From contig JBOZIK010000001.1 of assembly GCA_051453625.1 (NCBI GenBank), forward strand, positions 162,875,540-162,939,539: 64,000 bases of DNA, in the 5' to 3' direction. Shown here piece by piece: positions 53,790-64,000 of the stretch (positions are counted from its first letter, which is position 1; each line of letters starts with the position of its first letter). This DNA is from Welwitschia mirabilis (taxonomy: Eukaryota; Gnetophyta; Gnetopsida; Welwitschiales). Under the pieces are notes generated by a model. That model had not been told where the DNA came from and ran no database searches. It worked only from the letters and a program-made list of their open reading frames with translations. A program made the translations under genes and the position numbers.

Positions 53790-56199
53790 AAAATAATATC
53801 AATTATTAAAGAAGATATCAGAGAAATGTTGAACTTACCACTTGGAGGAAAATCTTTTAAGGATATAAGCTAGAAAGAAGATACTAATTTAAAAATGAAT
53901 CTACTTGAAAGGGTGGCAGTACAAGGTAGAATACTAATGAATAAGGATTTAGAACTTGGATTTTTCATTATTTCAAGAATCATGGCCAGCAATTTGATAC
54001 TAGTTCTTCATAAATAGAAAGGTATCACATTACCTATCCTATATATAATAGTAGCTATGAAGGATAAAATAAATTATAAAAACATAAATATTATAGAAGG
54101 GATTTTTTTGGGTTTGGTTAGACATATTCAAAAATGAATAAAGTTAAAATACAATCTTCTAGTGTAGTAGGACTAGGATTTCCATCTTAACTCCCAAATA
54201 CTAAGTAAAAACAAAGTTTAATTTTAACCAAATAATTCCTATGTAGACATAACAATTTAGAGTCTATTTAGAGTCAAATAATTAATTCTTTTAAAAATCA
54301 TAGGATAAAGAAGTTTTACATAACAAAATTTTCAACTAGACCCACAATAATCCTCTTCTAATCCTTAAAGTCTTCCTTCATTGCGACCTCATATAAGTAT
54401 GGATCAGGACCCAACATAGTTTACTTTTGAAAAACTTCTTCCTTTCTATTCACTACAACTTGGTTAATTCTCTAAAGCACTAGAAGAATATAGGATCAAT
54501 AGGATTTGTAGTATTTTAAATTTAGTTAAAGATGAAATTTAAACCTTTCTTGATAGAAAAGAAGAAGTATTAGAGTTACAAAGTTAAGTCAGTTATTTAA
54601 AAGTTGAGAATAAATTTTTGAAATAAAAGTTAGATCAGGAAAATAAAAATACTAAAAGATTATAGTAGAAATAATAAAAAACAGAGAAAAATATGTAGCT
54701 CTCTAAATCATACAAGGACATGAATAGAAAGTTATAAAAAGCTTATGAATGAATTACTAAATTAGAAACAACTGCCAAAGATAGGAATGAGTTAGATATT
54801 TTTCCAAGAGAAAAATTAGAAATGTTGGTATCTTTATTATAGAGTATTACCTTAACCAAGAAATATGATGTTAAATAAGTATATCATCAACAAAAATTTA
54901 TTACATTTATACAGAATGAAGGGCCTTTATCCTTAAGTATGGAATACTTAGATAAAATCTACCAGATCTAAAAGGTATAAATAAAAACTATATGAAGTTC
55001 AGATAGAGCCTCAGAATATAGATGTAAATGGCTTAAANNNNNNNNNNTGTGGATCAAATGATTGAAGAAAATAAGACTCTTAAGAATATGATAAGAGAAG
55101 TAAGCTCTTCTAGTCAATCTCATCAAGAACCAACTATTGAACATATGACTTAGAAATAAAAGAGGAGATTAGAAGAGAAGTAAGTTAGATACAAAATATT
55201 CTTTTAACCTCTTCAACTCTAATTGATGAAATTTAAAGTAAAATAAATCTAAGTGTTGTAGATGCTTTAAAAGAACTTCATGCAGAGTTGAAGAAGAATA
55301 CTAAGGTAATATGTCTAGAATCTACCTAACTTATTATTCAAAATTTAAAAAAATAAAATATAAAATTACTACATGAACTCTACCTAATGGAAGTTAAGTT
55401 GGGTAAACAAATCAGTTTTGAGAATGAGGAATAAGTATTTTTATGAAGCCTTAATTACTATCCCCAAAAGCTATATGATTTTATTGATAGATTTCAATAG
55501 TAATTAGAAAGTATCATTTGAAATACTTATAGGGGGTGGTTGAATTTGAGTAGAATTTTTGGAACTTATAAAAACAAGGTTAAATATTTGAGGCATGAAA
55601 TGTTACAAAAATAAAGTAAGGTTTCTATTAAAGAATTTAAAAATCTTCTTAATGATATAGCAATAAAATTTTTGTAAAATAATAAAAAATGCGAAATAAA
55701 TATGAAATGTTTTATAGTATTCTCTCAAGATTTTTGATAGCTATGTTCATTTAGAGATAGAATTACGAAAAATATAATCATACTGATAGGTACCTTTTCA
55801 AATATTTTTTCAAAATTAGAAAATAAGGATACATCAGTGATGCATACAATCTTGATAGAACAACCCTTAGGAGTAAGATTACAAGTTGAGGCAGCTTCAA
55901 AATCAAAACATGTACCTCAAAGTCCTATAATAAAAATTATTTTAGCTCCTAAAAGAAAGAGATAAGAGTTAAAGCAACTAAGGCCTCGTTCAACAGGGAG
56001 AGGTAGAGGAAAAGAAGCAATAACTAAGGAATCAACAAATACAAAAACTATAGATTTGGATGATCTTGTTCTATAGGAGGAGCAAAATAAAATTTTAGCT
56101 ACTTTATAATAGGAAAAATAATTAGCCAAGTTGCACAAGAAATTAGAAGAATCAAATTCTAGTGAAGAACATCCTTTTATTTTCAAAAGAAGAAAATAA
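53790..56199 (+). pseudogene. Gypsy E extra ORF after integrase (sense)
   Basis: About 800 codons, much broken. Near the start REMLNLPLGGKSFKDI and NLLERVAVQGRILMNKDLEL, then FIISRIMASN and KGITLPILYIIVAMKDK follow the general pattern of the putative plant transposon protein domain (a helix with IIxxxM and a later LPxxxLI). The middle (54500-55400) is Lys and Glu rich with heptad-like spacing, probably coiled coil. Near the end EQPLGVRLQVEAASKSKHVP, a basic STGRGRGKEAITKES and LAKLHKKLEESNSSEEHPFI lead to the stop at 56197. It lies 80 bp before the PPT, the place of extra or env-like ORFs in Athila/Tat elements. No membrane span seen. 10-N gap at 55038-55047. Confidence 0.55.
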
Positions 56200-56257
56200 A
56201 AATGATAAGCCTCTTTTTCTTTCCTATGTATATATTTCTTAAAGAACTAATAAAATC

Positions 56258-56276
56258 TTAAGTTTGGGATAACTAG
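56258..56276 (+). other. Gypsy E polypurine tract (weak)
   Basis: TAAGTTTGGGATAACTAG lies directly before the TGAGTAAAG start of the 3' LTR. Plant gypsy elements often have AAGTTTGGGG here, so this is probably the decayed PPT. Confidence 0.5.
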
Positions 56277-56561
56277 TGAGTAAAGATAATGATGTTAATT
56301 TTTCTTATTAATGGAATGTTTTTATTCTTACATTCATATATTTTAAATTGTATTCAATAACTCTATTTAGTATTTAGATTAATATATACTAGTTAGTCAA
56401 TAGGTTAGTTAGTTAGTATATTAGTAGATCAACATATATGTATCATGATGTTGTAGGTACAAAATGCCATTTTAGCATAAGAATGAGGAAAAGGTCAAGG
56501 TGGTGGAAATACAGTAATAACTTCAACCATAAACCTATTCTTTAAGAGTAAAGAGGAAAAA
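56277..56561 (+). repeat. Gypsy E 3' LTR, first 285 bp
   Basis: Partner of 938-1225. It ends in TTTAAGAGTAAAGAGGAAAA where the 5' LTR continues TTTAGGAGTAAAGAGAGGAA and then ATAGTAAAGC. At 56562 the alignment breaks and H's LTR starts. Confidence 0.8.
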
Positions 56562-58802
56562 TGTCATGTCCATATTTTTACCCTTTAAAAAGATGCAAAT
56601 ATTAAGTTTAATGAATTATTTAGAAAGATTTAATTATTTTAAAATCTCTAAATGATACAAATATTATGTTCTTGAGATGTTGTTATATTAAATTTTGCTT
56701 TGAGTTCCTTCTGTCTTGATTAAAATATTACTTATAAATCTTCAAGAATGTTCTTGTAGAAGTGATGATTTCATTTACTTATTACTACTGTTGCACCTTC
56801 CTAGAAATTATGTTCCTAGAAATTATGCATGATTAAATGTTAATTATGGAGGTTTGTTATTTATTTTTCCTCATTATTTTAATAAATATAATATAATAAA
56901 GGCATTGTTTTAAAATTATTAAAGCATCAGTGATCAAGCAAGCCTTTTGTATTTTTGAGTCCTTTAGCTTTACCCATGTTCTCTCATTATAAATAGAGTT
57001 ATTCCTCCATTAAGTCTAGTTTAATTTCCAAAAATACTTTACCTTTGAATCTTAGAGCTTAAGAGGTCTAGGAGCTTTGGAAACTTGGAAGATCTTCAAG
57101 TCCTCGAACATTACAATCTAATAGGAATATGGTTCTATTCCATATTTCTTCCTTATTGGTACTTTTTGTATGCATTTCATTATTTTGTTATTGTGCCTAT
57201 TTTATTATGTAATGAATATAAACATGTGTGATGCTTGATAACTAAGTAGAATTAATCCTTTATCCAAGTCTCCACTCCTACTATTTTCTATACTCAATGT
57301 TTTGATAATATAATCTCAAGTTATTCTTATTGTGAATTGATACTTCATGTTTATAGCTTTATCATGCTTCTCTTGATATTGTGATTTCTTGTGACTTATG
57401 ATTATGTAATTCCACTGGTTATCCAATAAGGCAATGGAAGGTGAGAATCCCACAAATCATCAAATGAGGCAATGGGGATAATAGATTGACTGTAGATCAT
57501 CAAATGAGGTAGTAGCTTCATAGATTACCAAATGAGGTAACTAAGTGAATAAAATATAAAAAATATATATATCTAAATGAGAACCATAGATTATTAAATG
57601 AGGTAAGGGGCTTCACAGATCATTGAATAAGGCAGTGAAGTGAGTAAAATATAAAAAATATTATATGAGAATCACAGATCGCCAAATGAGGTAGTAGGCT
57701 ACATAGATCACCAAATGAGGTAGTGAAGTAATTGATATATGAGAACCACAGATCACCAAATGAGGAAATGAACTTCACAGATCATTGAATGAGGCAATTA
57801 AGTGATTGAAATATGAGAAATTTTATTCTCATTTCATAACCATAAGATCATTATTCTTGTGATAGAACTTATTTCTTGAATTTTTCACTTTTTTCCTTCC
57901 TATATTGACAATTGAATATTCTTTATCTTTTCTTTCCTTGTCTTATCTAGACCGTACTGGGAGCCATGGTATTCCACATTTCTTGTATCATAGGTGAAAA
58001 ACCTAGAGTATGATTATTGAAGTGGGAATAAATATGTGAAGGATTATTATTCCAATATTATTAGAAAATTTTGTAAAATGAATTTATATTCCTTTATGAA
58101 TCCTGAGATTTTTAGAACTTATATGATTTCAATTTGAAAATACTATATATCTTTCTTGAATAATGTTTCATTAAATGTGCATTGATAGTTAAACTATATT
58201 ATAATTATGTGTGTTCCTTATAGCTTTATGAAATTTCATAGTTTGATACATTAACCATTGTATAGTAAATATCTTTCCTTGAAATATATTATTGCAATGG
58301 TATATGAAATTTCATCACTTATTTATTTATGCATTCTTGAAGATTCTATTGAGAACTTGAACTCTTCAGTAATGTATTTACCTTGAGCTTACATTAAATG
58401 TTAATTTATGAATATCGTTTCTTAAGTTATTACTCAATAAGGTATGGAGTGGGACAATTTATTTTTATGCATCATTACAATCTTTCCTTGAAATTTATAG
58501 TCTAATTATGAGTATTAAATTTGGGAGTTATGCCTTTGAAAGTAATATTCATGTCCATTTATTATTATTTGATTAATAAGCAAGAGTCATGTGTTTCCCT
58601 TCTCCTCATATAATTATTTAAATGCTATCATAAATAAATTTATTAAAGGGTGTTAAAATTAGAGGTCCTCACATGCTAAATTTCCTATCAAAATCATGGA
58701 TTATTTCATATTAATGCATTTGATAGAGGGGATGGATGAGAACTTAACTATTTAATAAATAAGTAACATTTGTAAATTTAAAGTAGAAATATGGACCTTA
58801 CA
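56562..58802 (+). repeat. Gypsy H 5' LTR
   Basis: TGTCATGTCCATATTTTTAC to TATGGACCTTACA, 2241 bp, ending in CA and followed by a primer site. The TGTCATGTCC start and initiator-Met site are usual for chromovirus (Del/Tekay-like) gypsy elements, which is inference. It holds a two-part minisatellite. No 3' partner lies in the window. Confidence 0.7.
57419..57810. repeat. GATCACCAAATGAGG minisatellite in H LTR
   Basis: Ten units contain AGATCACCAAATGAGGTAGTG or variants, starting near 57421, 57458, 57497, 57522, 57589, 57620, 57677, 57708, 57751 and 57780. Spacing alternates between about 30 and 40-67 bp, so a pair of units forms a higher-order repeat with TATGAGAACCACAGATC between pairs. Confidence 0.85.
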
Positions 58803-58803
58803 T

Positions 58804-58818
58804 TTTGGTATTGGAGCA
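58804..58818 (+). other. Gypsy H primer binding site
   Basis: TTTGGTATTGGAGCA follows the LTR end. A second version, TTTTAGTACTAGAGCAG, lies 62 bp further on after a matching GGATCTTACA, so the LTR-to-primer junction is duplicated. Confidence 0.6.
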
Positions 58819-58879
58819 TTTAAATTTGGAAGATTTTCAACTATAGAAATTTGGGATCTTACATTTTAGTACTAGAGCA

Positions 58880-59136
58880 GATTAGTAATTCTACTAGGTA
58901 TAGTTATGGTGAAGTTATTATCACACTGCCAAGTTATAATTATTTGATGGAGTTTTATAAGTTGTTTTGCAAGAATTTTATACAGGATTAGGTACAATTT
59001 AGAGGATTTTAGAGATTTAATAGGAAATATTGGAAATGTATGATTCTTACCCAGATTTGACATATTAAAGGAACATTCTAATGCATAAAGCTTACTAACA
59101 AAAATACTAAGTTTCTCCTAAAGAAAATGATTAAAG
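58880..59136 (+). other. Stretch between H primer site and M, unassigned
   Basis: About 250 bp of possible H internal sequence. I find no chromovirus gag start. The border with M is not resolved; no clear TG start or target copy was seen. Confidence 0.3.
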
Positions 59137-60448
59137 AAGATCATCATACCCTCCATAATCCCCGTGATAGGTAGGATAATGATACATTTGCATGCTGACA
59201 TGAACTGCTAAGTTATCAATCTGAACCATCTTATGTAATAAACCATTATCCCCATTGTCATCTAGATGACAGTCTGAATGACATTGATATGTAACTGACT
59301 TTGATAGTAACTCTTAACTATTTCTTTTATTTTTGAATTGTAAATGAGTGCACCTTACCATGCCTTTTGTTTGTCTTTTTCTACTATATTTTTCTATAAA
59401 TAAGCTCCCCTTCGACTCTCCTTCTTATCTTCATTATACTAGAAACTCTTGTGAGGGGAGATCAAAGGGTGGGAGATCCATTTTAAGCATTATAGAAAGA
59501 TGTGCACTTGGTGGAGGGCTACGTATCCTCCATTGAGACCTGGCTATTTTATAACCAAAATGTTTATTACTCTTTAATATAAAAACCTTATTTAGTTTTC
59601 ATGTTTTCATTATAGACTTTTTAATGATCCTTATAGTCTATGTTCCCCTTGATCTGGTGATAATTTCTTAAGTGATATAGATTATCAAGGATAGTCTTTG
59701 TTAAGAATAAAAGCAAGTACAGTTAATTCATTTTTCATTTCATATAGATTAGTTGCACTTTACATTTACAGTGCATTCCTTTATTTTTCTACATTGCTGT
59801 TTATTTTGGATTTCTATTATTCTTTTACAAATCAACCTAAGTCTCATCTCATAGAATTCAATGTGAATGCAGTATTTTCATCTACTCGCACTCATACTAG
59901 TGTGTTTTATCATGTAAGATATTTATTTATTTTATGTATGATAACTCTTATACTCCTAATAAATATAATNNNNNNNNNNNNNNNNNNNNNNNNNNNNNNN
60001 NNNNNNNNNNNNNNNNNNNNNNNNNNNNNNCATTTTGGTGATTATATCAGACCTCTATTTGATTATTTATATATGCAACATTGTATTTATTAGGAGCTAT
60101 AGGTTTTCTATTTTGGGGTTTTTTAGTTTCAATTTTTTTGAGTTTTAGTTACTATAGAAAAATAGTGGTCATCTTATTTGTCATCCCCATGACAGTTAGG
60201 ATGGTAGTGTGTCATTTTCACTTTTAATTTTTAATTTTTCTATAATAAGATTTATTTCTATCATCTTCCTTAACGTCTGAATGACCAGGAGGATGACAGT
60301 CCCGTTTCCTGAGTTTTTTGCTTTCTATTTTAGTTTTCGTTCTATTTCTTTTTTTCTAGTTTCTATGTAAGTCATCCCTTGTATCATCCTTATAACAGAT
60401 AAGATAATGCTTTTTTTATCCTATTTTCTATTATTTTGTATTTGTAAG
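59137..60448 (+). repeat. Gypsy M 5' LTR and leader (limits uncertain)
   Basis: TCTATAAATAAGCTCC (59393-59408) is a good TATA box in LTR-like context, followed by CTTGTGAGGGGAGATCAAAG. Several copies of a motif around GGATGACAGT or GTCATCC are spread over it. A 61-N gap lies at 59970-60030. I do not find the Athila-type primer site and cannot place the LTR ends. The open stretch at 59698-60093 runs through the gap and is not a gene. Confidence 0.45.
59393..59402 (+). promoter_or_regulatory. Candidate TATA box of gypsy M
   Basis: CTATAAATAAG with a C-rich stretch CTCCCCTTCGACTCTCC right after it, unusual for this A+T-rich window and like a transcript start region. Confidence 0.5.
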
Positions 60449-62240
60449 ATGCTATAATATGATTAATCTTGAGAATAAATATCAAAGAGAAAGGCTACTG
60501 ATAGAAAATAATATTAAAGAAGAACTGGTGGATATAGAAAATGAATTAGAAAAGTGATCTATAGGTGTAGTCAAATCTCCTTCTAAATTTATTTTTTTCT
60601 GAGCTAGAGTTTTTTCACAAAAACCCTATAGAAGGAGAAGATCAATTCACAATGTCGAGTACCTTCCATAAGCAAAAACAAGTTGTAGGATGTTGTACTC
60701 CTAATACAAACCTCACCCTTAGAGAATTGTTAACCAATAATAAACAAGAGTTTTAAATGCTTTTTGATATATTTCTAGGAGATGATGTTGAGCTCAAAAA
60801 TTTACATTCCTATCCAATTTTTAGTAAAGAAAATGATGAGGACTCCTTTCAATACATTATAGACATTGAATAACTAATTCTTACCTTGGGAAATGGAAAG
60901 AAAAAAATCATTGATAAAACATATATGGTAATCTTGCCCATGATATTAAAGGGTAAAGCAAAACTTTGGCTTAAAAATATCCCCTACAAAATCTTAAAAA
61001 CATGGGATTAAGTCTAGAAAACCTTTGTAAAAAGATTTACAAGTGAAGAAACTATGAGAAAAAGAAAAAATAAGGTAACAAACTTTCAATAAAAACCAAA
61101 TGAAGATTATGCCTCTACTTATGAACATTTCTTTATAGTAATCCATTCTAATCCAATAGATGCTTTTTCAAAAATAAAACAAGTAGACTATTTCTATAGT
61201 GAATTGAATCCCCATATGAAACAACATATAGATTTTTCTTATGGTAAAAACCTCATGAGCCTTATTTTAGATGATTCCTAGACAAAATTATAAGAGCTCA
61301 TGGAGGTTATTCAAACTTGATCAACTCTTAAAGAAAATACAACTGTACGCCAACTCATCAATGATTTAAAAGAAGTTAATTAGCAAAAAGAGATAGAACC
61401 TAATCCTATAAATTTCATAAAAGATTTTACAATAATTTTGGAAAATTATGTAGAAATGATATTAAATGACAAATCCACAACTGAAAGAAATGTTATGTAA
61501 ACCTGTGATTTATGTGAGGACAATTATCATGTCATGAAAAATTATCCTCTTTTGCTAACATACAAAGAAAGAATACATAAACAAGTTTGTACTTTTAGCT
61601 AAACTCTTAAAACTTCCAAAACCAAAATCAAGTACAACCAAGGTTGAACACTCATTTTTAAAAAAATTCTCAACCTTTTAGAAACTAATCTGAAAATGCA
61701 AACTACCCACCAAGTTCATCCAACTACCAACATCTAAATGATCCAATCACAAACCTTGTCAATGAAATAAGAAGATCATGAGAAGAAACAAAAGCAAAAT
61801 TTGAGAAACAAAATGCCAACATGGAAAACATAGTAAACATCCTTCAACAAATGTTATTAGCAAACTAAAGAACTTAAGGAACATTAGCTATACAACCTTT
61901 ATCAAATCTAAATGGACTAAGAAAAGATTATAAGGTTTTGATAAGAAGTATATAAGAAAAAAACCCTTCTCTATGTGAACCATCCACCCCCTAAAATAAC
62001 TTTAGAAATGATGAAGAATAAGAGGAAGAGGACATTAAGATATTAGATGATTACAACTTTCCTTCTCTTAGAAAAAAGAAAAATAAAAATCCTTCTCAAC
62101 AAATCACCCCTTGCCTTGACAGGCTTAATAACAAGTCAACTTTAAATGAACATCTAAAAGTCTTGATGAAAAATGTGAGCATAAAATTTTCCTCTTAGAA
62201 AATTTTGCAACAAACTATGGGGTACTCAAAACTTTGTAAA
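60449..62240 (+). pseudogene. gag: Gypsy M gag
   Basis: MPMILKGKAKLWLKNIPYKI, LKTWD, TFVKRFTSEETMRKRKNKVT and DYFYSELNPHMKQHIDFSYG, then LMSLILDDS follow the Athila/Tat Gag core very closely (KAxAWLxxLPPGSI, W, FLxKFFPxxKTxxLRxxI, FYxGLNPxTRxxIDxAAGG). The zinc knuckle near 61500-61545 reads CDLCEDNYHVMKNYP with first Cys pair and His kept. Stops at Gln and Trp codons. Limits of the protein are approximate. Confidence 0.8.
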
Positions 62241-62289
62241 TACTTGATTAAAAGAAAATGAAAAGGAGTTAACCCTAGGAAAGTCTTTC

Positions 62290-63097
62290 TAGCTCAATTT
62301 CTTATAAATTTAGTATTACAAAAATCACCTAAATTTAAAGATCTAGGAGCAACTACAGTGGATGATAATTTAAAGGAAAACAAAAAGATTAGAAAAGCCT
62401 TGATAGACATTGGAGCAAGTGTTAACGTTATGCCACTTTACATTTGTAATAGACTTGATTTAGAGGATAGAATAGAGCCTACTCTAGTTGCTTAGAATTA
62501 GTAGATACATCAATTAAGAAACCATTAGGTGTTATTAAATATTTAGCAATTTAAATTAAAAAGGCTTGCTACCTAATAAATGTGATTATCATAGAAGTTG
62601 AGCATAACAAAGGATATCCCTTACTTCTAGGAAGAGCCTTTTATGCAAAAGCCTATTACATCATTGATACAAGAGTAAGAATAACGAAATATTACTTTGA
62701 AAATAGAATATTTTCAATGAGAGTCTTTGATGCAGCTGAGAAAGATTTAGGTGATGATGAAATGAACATTGAAAGCACCATCAAACAAACTTTATTCCTA
62801 CAACATCACCCACTTGAAGAAAGAGAGATAAAATCAAATGAGCATGTGCTTTGTTATAACCAACTCAAGAATGAAGAAGAAATAAAACTTTTAAAGTGTA
62901 AGAAATTCCAACTTTTTAAGAAATATTATGAGGGATATTGTCCATTACATAAGCCAAAAATTGAAAATTATAATTTAAATTTTGATAAGAAAATATTTGC
63001 AATAGACTTCAATATAATTTTCCTTGTGATGTTCCACATAAAGCTCTTATATTTAATAAAAATCTTTTACCAGAGTTACCATTTATCTCCCCTTTGA
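62290..63097 (+). pseudogene. pol: Gypsy M protease
   Basis: KALIDIGASVNVMPLYICNR is the retropepsin active site (DIGA for DTGA or DLGA) as in Athila. After a frame shift the open stretch 62582-63097 begins IIIEVEHNKGYPLLLGRAFY, with the conserved PLLLGRxF, then YYIIDTRVRITKYYFENRIF and an acidic linker with EERE and KNEEEIKLL. RT is not reached. After 63097 the sequence is non-coding for 900 bp, so RT may be absent. Confidence 0.8.
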
Positions 63098-64000
63098 CTT
63101 TCAAAATTTTTGCTTTAATGTGATATCCTAAAATGCTCTTCATTATTCTTCTCTTCATTTAACTGATTTTACTTGAAAATAATTATACATCTCTTATGTT
63201 TTATCAATTGGTAAATTTTTAATTTGGACCTTATTTCTCTAAAAATCTAGAGACTAAAACATATCCTTAAATTTTCCTTCTTTCTTTTCAATAAAAGTGT
63301 GCTTTAGATTTAAAAATTGAATAAAATTTTCTTATGTTGCTTTTTTCTTTTTAGTTTTCTATTTTGATAGTCTCTAGTTTCATTTTCTATCTTCAGTTTT
63401 TATTTCTATTTGCAGTTTCTATTTTCTATTTTTGTAATAATACTCTATCGGCTCTTATGTCATTTCCACAATAAGGTGGATCATAGTTGGTTTTATTAAT
63501 TTTTCTAGCTTTCTAATATTTTTTTGTGTTTTCTAATAATTTTCTATTTTTCTGTCTTTGTCGTTATATCTATCATCAGGATGACAAGCAGGATGACAGT
63601 CATTAAATAATCATTTTTATTTTCTGTTACTTTAAGAAAATACATTTTTATAACTCTGTTGAGATTTTTGACTTGACTGCTTAAGAATTATAGGAAGTAA
63701 ACGGGCAACATTCAGAATTTCATGAGTAAATCATCTGAATTTTTTCTTAGCTTTTTCCTTTGAAAGATTATTATGGCATTACTTGATCATTTTTCAAACT
63801 TAAATTATGTATTTATCTCCATGACTAGTCTTTTCACTTGGGAATTTTAGTAATAAGATTAGATTCATCTAAGCTTAGGACATTTATATGTCCATGAACT
63901 TCAATTAAAGGAAGATGCTTTAGTTTTTATGTTTTTCTCAATGGTGAAAAGATCTTAGATTGTTTAAGAGTGTTATTTTCTATCTTAATCTTATGACTTT
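63098..64000 (+). other. Non-coding end of window
   Basis: T-rich sequence, with TTTTCTATTTTTAGTTTCTATTTTC-like repeats around 63350-63440 and one clear copy of the motif AGGATGACAAGCAGGATGAC (near 63579). It resembles the leader at 60100-60420. No RT motif is seen. Confidence 0.5.

Larger units (their letters stand above)
938..56561 (+). mobile_element. Gypsy E: host element of the nested stack
   Basis: E is a Ty3/gypsy element of Athila/Tat-like type, recognised from protease, RT, RNase H and integrase order and motifs. It starts with TG at 938 inside copia A gag (candidate target copy GCACT at 933-937). Four copia insertions split it at 2611, 15737, 29617 and 38240, and each time its frame resumes on the far side. 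Removing them leaves about 15.2 kb, including about 9 kb after the integrase. Its 3' LTR is broken at 56562 by gypsy H, so its right end is not in the window. All ORFs are decayed. Confidence 0.85.

Noticed and set aside
55917-56186. 89-codon minus-strand ORF with apparent hydrophobic segments
   Set aside because: It is the reverse of the conserved sense ORF of gypsy E with its GRGRG tail.
57419-57810. CRISPR-like array from regularly spaced repeats
   Set aside because: Units are degenerate, spacers are similar to one another, and the context is a plant LTR.

Overview
The window is plant nuclear DNA of very high A+T content, and I see no host gene, tRNA, rRNA or single-copy locus in it. It is a deep stack of old LTR retrotransposons inserted into one another. 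The assignment to a plant rests on Ty1/copia pol (YVDD reverse transcriptase, DHGGEF integrase, initiator-Met-type primer sites), Athila/Tat-like Ty3/gypsy gag and pol, and extra ORFs of a kind known only from plant retroelements. I cannot name the species. All coding regions are broken, mostly by TAA, TAG and TGA where Gln, Arg or Trp codons are expected, as after C-to-T decay of methylated DNA.

Layout, with letters that are mine. Copia A (1-937) is the oldest layer on the left, with an LTR, primer site and gag start. Gypsy E (938-56561) is inserted in A's gag. Its 5' LTR is 938-1900 and the start of its 3' LTR is 56277-56561; between them its gag, protease, RT, RNase H, integrase and extra ORFs are cut into pieces by later insertions: copia F (2612-14263, minus strand, three LTRs), copia D (15738-28775, plus strand, short LTRs), copia K (29618-36394, minus strand) and copia C (38241-47215, plus strand). 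D itself contains copia B (17990-25337, plus strand). Target-site duplications and reading frames rejoin across the insertions. After E's integrase lie two copies of a 2.5-kb sequence with an antisense ORF and a palindromic minisatellite (about 48.2-53.4 kb), then a sense extra ORF (53.8-56.2 kb). At 56562 a chromovirus-like gypsy, H, is inserted in E's 3' LTR. Next to it begins M, an Athila-like gypsy with gag and protease (about 59.1-64 kb). Both run out of, or are lost within, the window.

The most notable biology is in the copia family B, C, F and K. Each carries the same third ORF of about 346 codons between pol and the 3' LTR, with a basic start, a domain resembling the putative plant transposon protein family, and a strongly acidic tail. 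Three copies (B, C, F) have a TATA-like box about 60 bp before a splice-acceptor-like site, both ahead of its ATG; K keeps the TATA-like box. B and K lack integrase, RT and RNase H with the same break point yet keep gag, protease and this third ORF, so they look like two members of one non-autonomous lineage that was mobilised after losing its enzymes.

Eleven runs of N occur. At least one (39923-40022) is flanked by the same 60-bp sequence and is probably an unmerged contig overlap. Boundaries are by-eye readings and may be off by a few bases.
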